Source: DASWNP01 sp036399175 (GTDB lineage: Bacteria; Acidobacteriota; Blastocatellia; Pyrinomonadales; Pyrinomonadaceae). From it: DNA of 23,975 nt. Of this stretch, positions 13,873 through 22,083 are shown in pieces; the stretch's first letter is position 1; every line of letters starts with the position of its first letter. Under the pieces are notes generated by a model, which saw nothing but the letters and a program-made list of their open reading frames with translations, did no database searches and was not told where the DNA came from. Location: contig DASWNP010000007.1 of NCBI GenBank assembly GCA_036399175.1, forward strand, positions 1 through 23,975. The letters are read 5' to 3'. A program made the position numbers and the translations under genes.

Positions 13873-13972
13873 CGGAGACAGAGATTAAAATCCGGCCGGA
13901 GACAGAGCTTCAGCCGCCGACCCGCACGAATCTTTCGGTTCGCCCGAAGACTCGCGGAGGCCGACGGCTGAA
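13873..13972 (-). other. Long imperfect hairpin and direct repeat downstream of recA
   Basis: TTCAGCCG (13909-13916) pairs with CGGCTGAA (13965-13972), and the interior continues as an imperfect stem with an inner TCTTTCGG/CCGAAGA hairpin. The structure begins 18 nt past the recA stop codon. Next to it is an 11-bp direct repeat CGGAGACAGAG at 13873-13883 and 13897-13907. No T-run follows the large stem, so it may protect the recA mRNA end or be part of a terminator with TCCGGCCGGATTTTAA. Confidence 0.4.
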
Positions 13973-13990
13973 AGCCGAAATCGGTTTGTC

Positions 13991-15049
13991 TTACTTCTTG
14001 CCGGAGGCCGAGGCGGCTTCGCCTTCCTCTTCCATATTGGCGAGAGCCGGGATGCCGAGGGCGACGCGCACCTCGTTCTCAATGCGCCGGAGCAGACCCT
14101 TGTTGTCCTTCAGAGCCTGCTTCGAGTTTTCACGCCCCTGTCCGAGACGCTCGCCCTTGTAGGAGAACCACGCGCCGCTCTTCTCGACCACTTTATGCAC
14201 GACTCCGAGGTCGAGCACGTCGCCCTCGCGCGAGATGCCCTCGCCGTACATGATGTCGAACTCGCACTCGCGGAACGGCGGCGCAACCTTGTTCTTGACA
14301 ATCTTGACCTTCGTGCGATTGCCGACCGCGCGGTCGCCGTCCTTAATCGCGCCGATGCGTCGAATATCGACGCGGAGGCTGGAGTAGAACTTGAGAGCGC
14401 GTCCGCCCGTCGTCGTCTCGGGCGAGCCGAACATGACGCCGATTTTCTCTCGAATCTGGTTGATGAAGATAAGGCAGGTGTTGGTGGAAGCGACGATGGC
14501 CGTCAGCTTCCTGAGCGCCTGCGACATCAGACGCGCCTGAAGACCGGGCAGAGAGTCGCCCATCTCGCCGTCGAGTTCCGCGCGCGGCACGAGCGCGGCC
14601 ACCGAGTCGATGACGATGACATCGATGCCCATCGAGCGCACCAACGCTTCGGCGATTTCCAGCGCCTGCTCGCCCGAATCCGGCTGCGAAATCAGCAGCT
14701 CGTCGATTTCCACGCCGAGCTTCCCAGCATACTCCGAATCCATCGCGTGCTCGGCGTCGATGTAAGCGGCGACGCCCCCGGCCTTCTGCGCCTCGGCGAC
14801 GATGTGTAGCGCCAGAGTCGTCTTGCCCGAACTCTCAGGGCCGAAAATCTCGATGATGCGACCGCGCGGCACGCCGCCCACGCCCATCGCCGCGTCAAGG
14901 CTCAGAGACGTGGTCGAGATGGCGGGCACGTCCGAAACCTCGCGCTCGCCGAGCCGCATAATCGAGCCCTTGCCAAACTTCTTTTCAATATTGAGGAGCG
15001 CCGCTTCGACCGCTTTGCCGCGATCCGCGCCCGATTTGCTATCAGCCAT
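13991..15049 (-). CDS. recA: Recombinase RecA
   Basis: 352 aa from the ATG at 15049, with AGGA 4 nt upstream; an in-frame GTG at 15061 has no SD and adds only four residues. All RecA landmarks are present: Walker A GPESSGKTT (about 70-78), Walker B VIVIDSVAALVP, L1 with GEMGDSLPGLQARLMSQALRK, the NQIREKIGVMFGSPETTTGG segment (L2), and an acidic C-terminal tail ending in a short Lys pair. It binds single-stranded DNA, drives strand exchange and activates LexA self-cleavage. Alone in its transcript: the trp terminator lies upstream and a structured region downstream. A LexA-box-like palindrome overlaps its promoter. Confidence 0.99.
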   Translation of the reverse strand: MADSKSGADRGKAVEAALLNIEKKFGKGSIMRLGEREVSDVPAISTTSLSLDAAMGVGGVPRGRIIEIFGPESSGKTTLALHIVAEAQKAGGVAAYIDAEHAMDSEYAGKLGVEIDELLISQPDSGEQALEIAEALVRSMGIDVIVIDSVAALVPRAELDGEMGDSLPGLQARLMSQALRKLTAIVASTNTCLIFINQIREKIGVMFGSPETTTGGRALKFYSSLRVDIRRIGAIKDGDRAVGNRTKVKIVKNKVAPPFRECEFDIMYGEGISREGDVLDLGVVHKVVEKSGAWFSYKGERLGQGRENSKQALKDNKGLLRRIENEVRVALGIPALANMEEEGEAASASGKK

Positions 15050-15115
15050 TGTTCCTATCACTCTTTCTCGTCCCCTTTTCTCACGCGAATATGTGTCTTC
15101 CTAAAGACAGGCAGG

Positions 15116-15153
15116 ATTGTAACACAAACGGCGCGAGAATGGAACAGTGTTTC
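15116..15153 (-). promoter_or_regulatory. recA promoter with LexA-box-like palindrome
   Basis: Minus strand TTCCAT (15144-15139), 17-nt spacer, TACAAT (15121-15116). GAAACACTGTTC (15153-15142) overlaps the -35; it differs by one base from GAAC-N4-GTTC, the Gram-positive-type SOS box. Inference: LexA-controlled. Confidence 0.5.
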
Positions 15154-15247
15154 ACGCGTGCAACAAACTTTTTTTCAACGATGAGGTGAGGCTTCAACGA
15201 TTCGCGCCCGAGCGGCACGACCCCCGTCTCCCGACCCTCGCCCCTCC

Positions 15248-15287
15248 AAAACGAGGCCGCGTAAGGATACCCGAGCGGCCTCGTTTT
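15248..15287. terminator. Bidirectional terminator between trpA and recA
   Basis: Perfect 13-bp inverted repeat AAAACGAGGCCGC/GCGGCCTCGTTTT with a 14-nt loop. Both strands end the stem with GTTTT. It lies 34 nt past the trpA stop and ends the trp transcript on the minus strand. Confidence 0.88.
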
Positions 15288-15294
15288 CGTCCAA

Positions 15295-15346
15295 TTCAGA
15301 TAGCATTCTTCTCAGGAATCTTCAGATAGGATTCTTCTCAGGAATC
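15295..15346. repeat. 26-bp tandem duplication over the trpA 3' end
   Basis: Two adjacent 26-bp units, 15295-15320 and 15321-15346, differ at one base. The inner unit holds the last codons and stop of trpA (the IPEKNPI end); the outer one repeats it in non-coding sequence. Confidence 0.85.
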
Positions 15347-16122
15347 AACGCGCGTGTGAAGTCGCCGATTCTGGTGACGAGATCGGGCGTGCCCGCCAGT
15401 CGCTCTATTTCGGCGACGATGGCCGAGCCGACGACCGCCGCGTCAGCGTAGCGCCAGACCTCGGCCACCTGAGTTGCGCTCGTGATTCCGAAGCCGACGG
15501 CGACGGGCAGCGACGACACGCCGCGCACGCGCGCGACGAGCCGCTCGGCCTCTACGCTCAGCTCCGTGCGCGCGCCCGTCACGCCCGCGCGCGAGACGGC
15601 GTAGATGAAGCCGCTCGCGCGCTCGGCCACCATGCGAAGGCGCGTGTCGGTCGAGGTCGGAGCGACTAAAAATATCTGGCTCAGTCCGTGCCTTGCGAGC
15701 GACGAGTTGAGCTGCTCCGACTCTTCGGGCACGAGGTCTGTCACGAGCACGCCGTCAACGCCCGCCCGCGCGGCTTCCTCGCCGAGACGCTCGACGCCGA
15801 ACTGCATCAGAGGATTGTAATAACTGAAAAGCACGACGGGCACGTCCGTCTCGCGTCGCGCCTCGGCGACTACGGACAGCACGTCGGCGACGCTCACACG
15901 ATTTTTGAGCGCACGCTCCGAGGCGCGTTGAATCACCACTCCGTCTGCCACAGGGTCGCTGAAGGGCACGCCCAGCTCGACGAGACCTGCGCCCGCACGC
16001 GCGAGTTCTGGAAGCAGCGCACGAGTCGTCTGCAAATCCGGGTAGCCCGCCGTGATGAAAGGAACAAGGGCGCGCTTCCCTTCCGTTTTTAGTCTGGAGA
16101 ATGTCTCCTGAATGCGGCTCAA
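15322..16122 (-). CDS. trpA: Tryptophan synthase alpha chain
   Basis: 266 aa from a TTG at 16122. That start is preferred because it gives the family's usual length (about 268), begins at SRIQETFSRLKTEGKRALVPF, and has GGAG 6 nt upstream. An ATG at 16200 would add 26 poorly conserved residues, overlap trpB by 44 nt and has no properly spaced SD. The TIM-barrel signatures are present: PFITAGYPD, LVELGVPFSDPVADG with the catalytic Glu, and the phosphate-binding GFGI and VVGSAIV. It cleaves indole-3-glycerol phosphate to indole and glyceraldehyde-3-phosphate, passing indole to TrpB. It is the last gene of the trp cluster, 34 nt after trpB, before the terminator. Confidence 0.97.
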   Translation of the reverse strand: MSRIQETFSRLKTEGKRALVPFITAGYPDLQTTRALLPELARAGAGLVELGVPFSDPVADGVVIQRASERALKNRVSVADVLSVVAEARRETDVPVVLFSYYNPLMQFGVERLGEEAARAGVDGVLVTDLVPEESEQLNSSLARHGLSQIFLVAPTSTDTRLRMVAERASGFIYAVSRAGVTGARTELSVEAERLVARVRGVSSLPVAVGFGITSATQVAEVWRYADAAVVGSAIVAEIERLAGTPDLVTRIGDFTRALIPEKNPI

Positions 16123-16156
16123 GCGGGTCTCCGGCGATGGACGGCAGGAAGGAAAA

Positions 16157-17377
16157 TCATTTGAGGGCGTCGCCCGAGTGTTCGGCGACTGTGTGGACAT
16201 CCTTGTCGCCGCGTCCCGAAAGGTTGACGAGAATCGACTGTTCCGACTTCAACTCGCGCGCGAGCCTGAGCGCATAGGCGACGGCATGCGCCGATTCGAG
16301 CGCGGGGATGATGCCCTCAAGGCGCGAAAGCGTGCGGAAGGCTTCGAGCGCCTCTGTGTCGGAGGCCGAAGCATATTCGACGCGCCCGGCGTCGTGCAGG
16401 TAGGCGTGCTCAGGCCCGATGGAAGGATAATCGAGACCTGCGGAGATGGAATGTGTCCCGGCAATCTGCCCGCGCTCGTCCTGTAAGACGTAGCTGAGCG
16501 TGCCCTGCAACACGCCGGGACGCCCGCCGCCGCTGCCCTGTTTGAAACGCGCCGCGTGCTCGCCCAGACTATCGCCGCGCCCGCCCGCCTCGACGCCCAC
16601 CATCCGAACCCCTTCGTCCGCGAGGAACGGATAGAAGAGCCCGATGGAGTTCGACCCGCCGCCGACGCACGCGACCAAGACATCAGGCAGATGCCCTTCC
16701 CTTTCGAGAAACTGCGTGCGCGCTTCCCTGCCGATGACGCTCTGAAACTCGCGCACCATCAGAGGGTATGGATGCGGCCCGAGCGCGCTCCCCAGGAGGT
16801 AGTAAGTATCCGAAGGCGTCGAGACCCAATCGCGCAGGGCTTCGTTGATGGCGTCCTTGAGCGTCTGCGAGCCCGCTTTGACTTCGCGCACTTCAGCGCC
16901 GAGCAACTGCATGCGAAAGACGTTGAGGCGCTGCCGGCGCATGTCCTCTGCGCCCATGTAGACGACGCATTGGAGACCGAAGAGCGCGCAGACTGTGGCC
17001 GTCGCAACGCCGTGCTGCCCCGCGCCCGTCTCGGCGATGATGCGACGCTTGCCCATCCTCTGTGCGAGCAAAGCCTGTCCGAGCGCGTTGTTGATTTTGT
17101 GAGAGCCCGTGTGCGAGAGGTCTTCGCGCTTGAGGAAGATGCGCGCGCCGCCCGCCGCCTCTGTCAGACGCGCGGCGTAGAAGAGCGGCGTCGGGCGTCC
17201 GGAATAATCGCGCAGCAGCGCGGCAAACTCCGACAGAAAAGTCTCGTCCGTCTGCGCCGAGGCGTAGGCTTCGGTCAATTCTTCTAGCGGAGCCATCAGA
17301 GTCTCCGGCACGAAGCGCCCGCCGTAAGCTCCCCAGCGCCCGCGCTCGTCAGGCTCTTTTCTCGCCGTCTCGGTCAT
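16157..17377 (-). CDS. trpB: Tryptophan synthase beta chain
   Basis: 406 aa, normal TrpB1 length. The PLP lysine lies in HTGSHKINN (K94), the catalytic Glu in AETGAGQHG, and the PLP phosphate loop is GGGSNSIG. The N-terminal GRWGAYGGRFVPETLM and the C-terminal SGRGDKD are also typical. It condenses indole with serine to form tryptophan in a complex with TrpA, encoded 34 nt downstream. ATG at 17377 has AAGGGAAG about 11 nt upstream. It is separated from trpF by the GGDEF and S9 peptidase genes; the gap to the peptidase is 69 nt. Confidence 0.98.
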   Translation of the reverse strand: MTETARKEPDERGRWGAYGGRFVPETLMAPLEELTEAYASAQTDETFLSEFAALLRDYSGRPTPLFYAARLTEAAGGARIFLKREDLSHTGSHKINNALGQALLAQRMGKRRIIAETGAGQHGVATATVCALFGLQCVVYMGAEDMRRQRLNVFRMQLLGAEVREVKAGSQTLKDAINEALRDWVSTPSDTYYLLGSALGPHPYPLMVREFQSVIGREARTQFLEREGHLPDVLVACVGGGSNSIGLFYPFLADEGVRMVGVEAGGRGDSLGEHAARFKQGSGGGRPGVLQGTLSYVLQDERGQIAGTHSISAGLDYPSIGPEHAYLHDAGRVEYASASDTEALEAFRTLSRLEGIIPALESAHAVAYALRLARELKSEQSILVNLSGRGDKDVHTVAEHSGDALK

Positions 17378-17446
17378 TCAAAAAACTTCCCTTTGCTTTG
17401 GTCTCGACAAACCGACGGCCGGAACTGCCGCAGCTACTTTTAACTT

Positions 17447-19525
17447 CTATTCTTTCACCTGAGCATTGCTCGCGCGGCTCGACTCGCCCAGATATTTCTC
17501 GAACCATTCGAGGTTGGTGAGCATCGCTTTGAGAATCATCTTCGGCTCGTTGGGGCCGTGCGGCTGGCGCGGGAGCACAATCATGCGCGTCGGCACGCCC
17601 TGCGCGCGCAGAGCGTTGTAGAGTTCGTAGCCTTGCGAGGGCGGCACGCGGTCGTCGGCCTCGCCGTGCTGGATGAGCGTCGGCGTGGTGACGCCTTTGA
17701 CGAAGGAGATGGGCGAGTGTGCGCGATAGATGTCGAGATTTTCCCAGGGCTGACCGCCGAAGTAGTCCGGAATGAAGCTTGGAATGTCGGCTGTGCCGGT
17801 GAAGCTCTGGAGGTTTGTGACGGGCGCGCCCGCCGAGGCAGCTTTGAAGCGTCGAGTATGCGTGATAATCCAGGAGGTCATATAGCCGCCGTAGCTCCAG
17901 CCCATCACGCCGAGGCGCTCGGGGTCGGCCACACCTATCTCGACGAGCTTATCGACGCCCTTCATCAAGTCCTCGTAATCCCTGCCGCCCCAATCCTTGA
18001 TGTTTGCGTAGCGGAAAGTCTGCCCGTAGCCGGACGAGCCGCGCGGGTTCGGTCGGAGCACGGCGTAGCCACGCGAGGCGAAGACGGCGAGCGGGTAGGG
18101 CGTGCGACTGCTGGCGATGAAGACCTGATTGAAGACGCCCATCGGGCCGCCGTGAATGTTGAGAATGAGAGGCACGCGTTTGCCCGTCTGGTAGTTTGCC
18201 GGATAGGTAAGCAAGCCTTCGATGTCCATGCCGTCAGCGCTCTTCCAGCGCACGAGTTCGGTTCTGCCGAGCGGCAGTCGCGGCAGGTCTGCGTTGGCAC
18301 GACTGACCTGCACGGGCGCGAAGTTGTCTGCGCGCGTGACGAAAGCTTCGGGCGGACGGTCGGAACTTTGGGCGACGAAACCGAGCATCGTGCCCGTCCG
18401 GTTGAGGTTGATGCCGCCGTAGACTTCGTTCGTCGTGCGATTGATTTCGCCGACGGTGTTCGTCTCGACGTTGAGCGCGTAGATGCGCGTGGCCGTGCCG
18501 AAGGCTTCGCTGAAGTAGACGCGCTTTGCGTCAGCCGACCAGCCGATGAGGTTGGGCTGCGCGTCGTAGGTGGCGGCGACGGCTCGCGGCGTGCCGCCCT
18601 GTGCGGGCATCAGGTATAGGGCATTGCTGCCCGCCCAGCGCGGAGGATTGTCGGAGATGCTCAAGGCAATCCACTTGCCGTCGGGCGAATAGAGCGGCTG
18701 CGACTCGGCTGAAGAAGTGGCCGCAAGCGTGCGCGCCTGCCCGCTCGCCACATCGACGACGGAGACATCGCTCGTCGTCCAGTAGTCGGCCTTCGGAAAT
18801 TTGGTGTGAGCGTAGACGATTGACTTCGCGTCGGGCGACCAGTCGAAGCTGTTGACGTTGTAATCGGCGCTCGTCAAACGTCTTGGCTCGCGCCGCCCGG
18901 CGGCGTCCTTTGCAACCGCGACGACGTAGAGCCTGCTCAGCTTGACGTTTTCATCCACCCAGCGCCAATCGTCTTTTCCCTTCAACAGCTTCTCTTCGTC
19001 TTCGGTCGTCGCGTCGCGCATGGTGAAAGCTATCTGCCTGCCGTCGGGCGACCACGAGTAGCTGCCGACTGCGGTCTTCACGTCCGTTATCTGCTCGGCC
19101 TCGCCGCCCGTCATGCGCAGCAGGTAGAGATTGTTTTTGCCCGAGCGATTCGAGATGAAGGCGAGCAGGCGGCCGTCGGGCGACCATTGCGGGTCGGTCG
19201 AAGATTTGTCGTGGAAGGTGAGCTGCGCGATGTCTGTGCCGTCGGCGTTGGCCGTGAAAATCTGCGAGACGTATTCGCTTCTGTCGGGCGTCATCACCGC
19301 GCTCGTGACGATGTAGGCGACGCGACGCCCGTCGGGCGAAACGCGCACGGCGCTGCCCGAGCCCGGCACCGTCCCGACGCTCTTGACCTTCATCGTCTGC
19401 TCAGGCGTCCAGACAGCCTGCGCCGTCTCCTGCTGCGCGAAGACGAAAAGATTCTCGGAGACGACCAGCAGCAGTATCAGCACCGGCAGAATTTGAGTCT
19501 TGATTCGAGCTTTGACCAAGCGCAT
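17447..19525 (-). CDS. Secreted S9 family prolyl-oligopeptidase-like peptidase
   Basis: 692 aa from the ATG at 19525, which follows AGGAG at 9-10 nt; a longer frame reaches 19573 but would translate the tandem repeat there. An N-terminal signal peptide (about 1-31, VLILLLVV core) suggests export. Residues about 50-400 form a beta-propeller of PD40/TolB-like blades (repeated WSPDG, SPDGR). The C-terminal alpha/beta hydrolase has the nucleophile in GWSYGG (S544), the acid in GEADDRV (D624) and the His in RQPHGP (H656), plus the HGGP oxyanion motif. Acyl-aminoacyl peptidase or dipeptidyl-peptidase-like activity on short peptides is expected. It sits inside the trp cluster, an unusual place; amino-acid scavenging is a possible link but unproven. 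Confidence 0.9.
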   Translation of the reverse strand: MRLVKARIKTQILPVLILLLVVSENLFVFAQQETAQAVWTPEQTMKVKSVGTVPGSGSAVRVSPDGRRVAYIVTSAVMTPDRSEYVSQIFTANADGTDIAQLTFHDKSSTDPQWSPDGRLLAFISNRSGKNNLYLLRMTGGEAEQITDVKTAVGSYSWSPDGRQIAFTMRDATTEDEEKLLKGKDDWRWVDENVKLSRLYVVAVAKDAAGRREPRRLTSADYNVNSFDWSPDAKSIVYAHTKFPKADYWTTSDVSVVDVASGQARTLAATSSAESQPLYSPDGKWIALSISDNPPRWAGSNALYLMPAQGGTPRAVAATYDAQPNLIGWSADAKRVYFSEAFGTATRIYALNVETNTVGEINRTTNEVYGGINLNRTGTMLGFVAQSSDRPPEAFVTRADNFAPVQVSRANADLPRLPLGRTELVRWKSADGMDIEGLLTYPANYQTGKRVPLILNIHGGPMGVFNQVFIASSRTPYPLAVFASRGYAVLRPNPRGSSGYGQTFRYANIKDWGGRDYEDLMKGVDKLVEIGVADPERLGVMGWSYGGYMTSWIITHTRRFKAASAGAPVTNLQSFTGTADIPSFIPDYFGGQPWENLDIYRAHSPISFVKGVTTPTLIQHGEADDRVPPSQGYELYNALRAQGVPTRMIVLPRQPHGPNEPKMILKAMLTNLEWFEKYLGESSRASNAQVKE

Positions 19526-19551
19526 CGACAGAGTTCTCCTTTGCCTTTCTT

Positions 19552-19579
19552 TCATCCTGTCTATCCTGTCCATCCCTGT
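19552..19579. repeat. 9-bp short tandem repeat
   Basis: Three imperfect units of YYATCCTGT (19552-19560, 19561-19569, 19570-19579 with one extra C) between the GGDEF stop and the peptidase start. One of several short arrays at gene junctions of this cluster. Confidence 0.75.
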
Positions 19580-20514
19580 TAATTTCCGCCCTGCGTTTCG
19601 GCGATGACAGTGCGGTTGCGGCCTTCGTGTTTGGCGCGATAGAGGGCTGCGTCGGTGGCGGAATAGAGGGCGCGCTCGGTGCGCGCGTGCGAGGGGCAGG
19701 CGGCGACGCCGAGACTGACGCTGACCGTGCCGACCTCCTCCAGAGGCTCGGCGCAGACGGCGAGGCGCAGTCGCTCGGCGGCGGCTGCCGCCTTCGCGCT
19801 GTCAGCGCCGGCCAGAAGCAGTGCGAACTCTTCGCCTCCGAGACGCGCCGCCGTATCGTTGTCGCGCGAGAGCGCGGCGAGCGAAGTGGCGACGTGGCAG
19901 ATAACCATGTCGCCCGCCGCATGTCCGTGCCGGTCGTTAATCTGCTTGAGATGGTCGATGTCCACGAGCAGGAGCGCGCAGGGCAATTCGTACCTGCGCC
20001 AGCGCTCAAGCTCCTGATGGAGCGCGTTGCGAAAGCGGCGTCGGTTGGAGAGGCCGGTCAGGTAGTCGAGGTCGGCCTCGGCGCGCAGCCTGTCCATCGT
20101 CTGCTTGAGCGACGCGAGCTGCTCGACGCGCGCCATGAGCAGGGCACGCTCGGCGGGCAGTTGAAAATAGTCGAACGCCCCTAGCGTGAGCGCCGCGCTG
20201 CGCCGCGCGCCGTTGGCTTCCGCATCGCCGACGAGGACGAGCGGCAAGCTGTCCTGCGCACGCGAAAGCTTGAGCGCCAACTCGTCCGCGCCGATGCCTC
20301 GCAGGTTCGTGTCGGCGATGACGACATCGGGGCGCGAGCGTCCAAGCTCGACCAGAGCCTGAGCGCCCCTTGCGACATCCACGACGTTGAAGCCCGCGCT
20401 CTCCAGAAGCTCCCGGTAAGCTCCGACAACCGGGTCGTCAGTGACGAGCAGAACGCGCCCCTGGTCGCGCGAACCGGCGCGCGGCGTATCTCTCTTTCCG
20501 GCTGTTGCACTCAT
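19579..20514 (-). CDS. Receiver-GGDEF protein, putative diguanylate cyclase
   Basis: 311 aa. The N-terminal receiver-like domain (about 18-135) has the acidic pair D26-D27 and the phosphoacceptor D68 (VVIADTNL). The conserved Lys before Pro is absent (FQLPAE, L119), so phosphorylation switching may be altered. A helix (130-147) leads to the GGDEF domain (148-308): DYLTGLSNRRR, DIDHLKQIND, and RDNDTAARLGGEEF. GGEEF is catalytically competent, and RxxD (R217-D220) at the correct spacing is the product-inhibition I-site. It should make c-di-GMP from two GTP. It lies between trpF (133-nt gap) and the S9 peptidase (53 nt to that start) in the trp cluster. ATG at 20514 has no strong SD. Confidence 0.93.
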   Translation of the reverse strand: MSATAGKRDTPRAGSRDQGRVLLVTDDPVVGAYRELLESAGFNVVDVARGAQALVELGRSRPDVVIADTNLRGIGADELALKLSRAQDSLPLVLVGDAEANGARRSAALTLGAFDYFQLPAERALLMARVEQLASLKQTMDRLRAEADLDYLTGLSNRRRFRNALHQELERWRRYELPCALLLVDIDHLKQINDRHGHAAGDMVICHVATSLAALSRDNDTAARLGGEEFALLLAGADSAKAAAAAERLRLAVCAEPLEEVGTVSVSLGVAACPSHARTERALYSATDAALYRAKHEGRNRTVIAETQGGN

Positions 20515-20580
20515 AAGAAGCGGATGTCGGGTATTAGAAACGGGAACGGGCTGCCGTTTGAAGGCTCAGGCTTTGGCTGA

Positions 20581-20608
20581 CATCTGACAGACGACATCTG
20601 ACATCTAT
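20581..20608. repeat. 7-bp short tandem repeat, trpF-GGDEF gap
   Basis: Four heptamers: CATCTGA, CAGACGA, CATCTGA, CATCTAT. Lies in the 133-nt gap that separates trpF from the GGDEF gene. Confidence 0.75.
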
Positions 20609-20647
20609 TCGGTCGGCGCGTCAAGGCTCGGCGGGCGCTTCAAGAGA

Positions 20648-21274
20648 CTACGCGCTCGCGCCGCGCACGGCGCGGATGAAGGCGCGAATGCGCGCGTGGT
20701 CTTTCCTCGCGGGCGCGCTCTCCACGCCGCTACACACATCGACGGCGAAAGGCTCGACCGCCGCTATCGCTTCCGGCACGTTCTCAGGCGTCAGCCCGCC
20801 CGCGAGATACAACTGCGGAACGAGAGCGCGCACGCGACGCGCAATCGACCAGTCGAACGTCTCGCCCGTGCCGCCGCGCCCCGCCTTCGAGAAGGCGTCG
20901 AGCAGCACCGCGCTTGCCCCGAACGTCGCGGCGCTCTCCGGCTCGAAATCGTCGCCGACCCGCAGAGCCTTGATAATCGTCTGCCCGACGAGGCGGCGAC
21001 AGTAATCCGGCGTCTCGTCGCCGTGCAACTGCACGGCACGCACGCCCGCCTCCGACGCGATGCGAGCCAGCCTTTCAGGCTCGCGCACGTTGACGAACAC
21101 GCCGACAGGGAGAACCCCCTCCGGCAACTCTTCGATAATCCTTCGCGCCGCCTGCGGAGAGATGTAGCGCACGCTCCGTCGCCAGAAATTGAAGCCGAGC
21201 GCATCCGCGCCAGCCTCGACGGCAGCCCGCGCGTCCGCACCGGTAGTGATACCGCAAATCTTCACTTGAATCAT
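20648..21274 (-). CDS. trpF: Phosphoribosylanthranilate isomerase
   Basis: 208 aa, normal length. Signatures: MIQVKICGIT with the general base C7, ALGFNFWRRSVRYI, VQLHGDE, and the general acid D126 in LLDAFSKAGRGGTG; the phosphate-binding AGGLTPENV follows. It converts phosphoribosylanthranilate to CdRP, the substrate of TrpC. ATG at 21274 overlaps the trpC stop as ATGA (4 nt), so translation is coupled. The reading frame is intact with no unusual features. Confidence 0.97.
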   Translation of the reverse strand: MIQVKICGITTGADARAAVEAGADALGFNFWRRSVRYISPQAARRIIEELPEGVLPVGVFVNVREPERLARIASEAGVRAVQLHGDETPDYCRRLVGQTIIKALRVGDDFEPESAATFGASAVLLDAFSKAGRGGTGETFDWSIARRVRALVPQLYLAGGLTPENVPEAIAAVEPFAVDVCSGVESAPARKDHARIRAFIRAVRGASA

Positions 21275-22083
21275 AGAGCTTTTGATTCCTGAATCAGGGC
21301 GCTGAGCGCTTCGGCGGGATCTTCGGAGCGCATGAGGGTTTCGCCGACGAGAAAGCCTTTGTAGCCGTGCGAGCGAAGGCGTCGGATGTCGGCGGCGGTG
21401 CTGATGCCGCTTTCGCTGACGAGGAGCGTGCCTGTCGGCGCTTGAGAAGCAAGCTGAAGGGACGTTTCAAGTGATACGTCGAAGGTTTGCAGGTTGCGAT
21501 TGTTGACGCCGACGAGAGTTGCACCGGCATCGACCGCGCGATGCAGCTCTTCGCTCGTATGCACTTCGACGAGCGCATCCATCCTTAAATCTTCTTCGGC
21601 GAGTCGGCGCAGGCGCAGGAGCGCGTCCGCGTCGAGAGCGGCGACGATAAGCAGCAGCGCGTCTGCGCCCGCCGCAGCCGCTTCGTGGACTTGATATTCG
21701 TCGAAGATAAAATCCTTACGCAGAAGCGGCAGCGCGACCATCTGGCGCACTTCGCTGAGGTCTGCGAGCGAGCCGCGAAAGTGGTCTTCCTCGGTCAGAA
21801 TCGAGATGGCCGCCGCGCCGCCCCCGGCGTAAGCCCGCGCCAGCTCCGAAGGCACAACCGTCTCTCGAACCGTTCCCTTCGAGGGAGAAGCGCGCTTTAT
21901 CTCGGCGATGATATGGACGCGCTCTTTGCCCTCAAGCGCGGCGCGCAACGCATGTGCGGGCGCAAGGGAACGCGCACGCCGCGCTTCGTCGCGCAGCAGT
22001 TCGAGCGACTTCTCGCCTCGGGCGCGTGCGAGGCGTCGCCGTTTGTCGGCGATGATTCGGTCGAGAAAGTTCGTCGTCTGCAT
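21271..22083 (-). CDS. trpC: Indole-3-glycerol phosphate synthase
   Basis: 270 aa from the ATG at 22083, which shares one base with the trpD stop (TGATG); a TTG at 22086 is in frame but less likely. IGPS signatures: HIIAEIKRASPSKG (catalytic Lys), AAISILTEEDHFRGS, LPLLRKDFIFDEYQ (general acid Lys in LRKDF), VGVNNRNLQTF, and LVSESGI. It cyclises and decarboxylates CdRP to indole-3-glycerol phosphate. It stands alone and is not fused to TrpF as in enteric bacteria. Coupled on both sides, to trpD by 1 nt and to trpF by 4 nt. Confidence 0.97.
   Translation of the reverse strand: MQTTNFLDRIIADKRRRLARARGEKSLELLRDEARRARSLAPAHALRAALEGKERVHIIAEIKRASPSKGTVRETVVPSELARAYAGGGAAAISILTEEDHFRGSLADLSEVRQMVALPLLRKDFIFDEYQVHEAAAAGADALLLIVAALDADALLRLRRLAEEDLRMDALVEVHTSEELHRAVDAGATLVGVNNRNLQTFDVSLETSLQLASQAPTGTLLVSESGISTAADIRRLRSHGYKGFLVGETLMRSEDPAEALSALIQESKAL

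Noticed and set aside
17558..18619. 353-codon plus-strand frame inside the S9 peptidase
   Set aside because: Shadow frame of the beta-propeller/hydrolase coding sequence, rich in Arg/Val/Asp as GC-rich antisense frames are.
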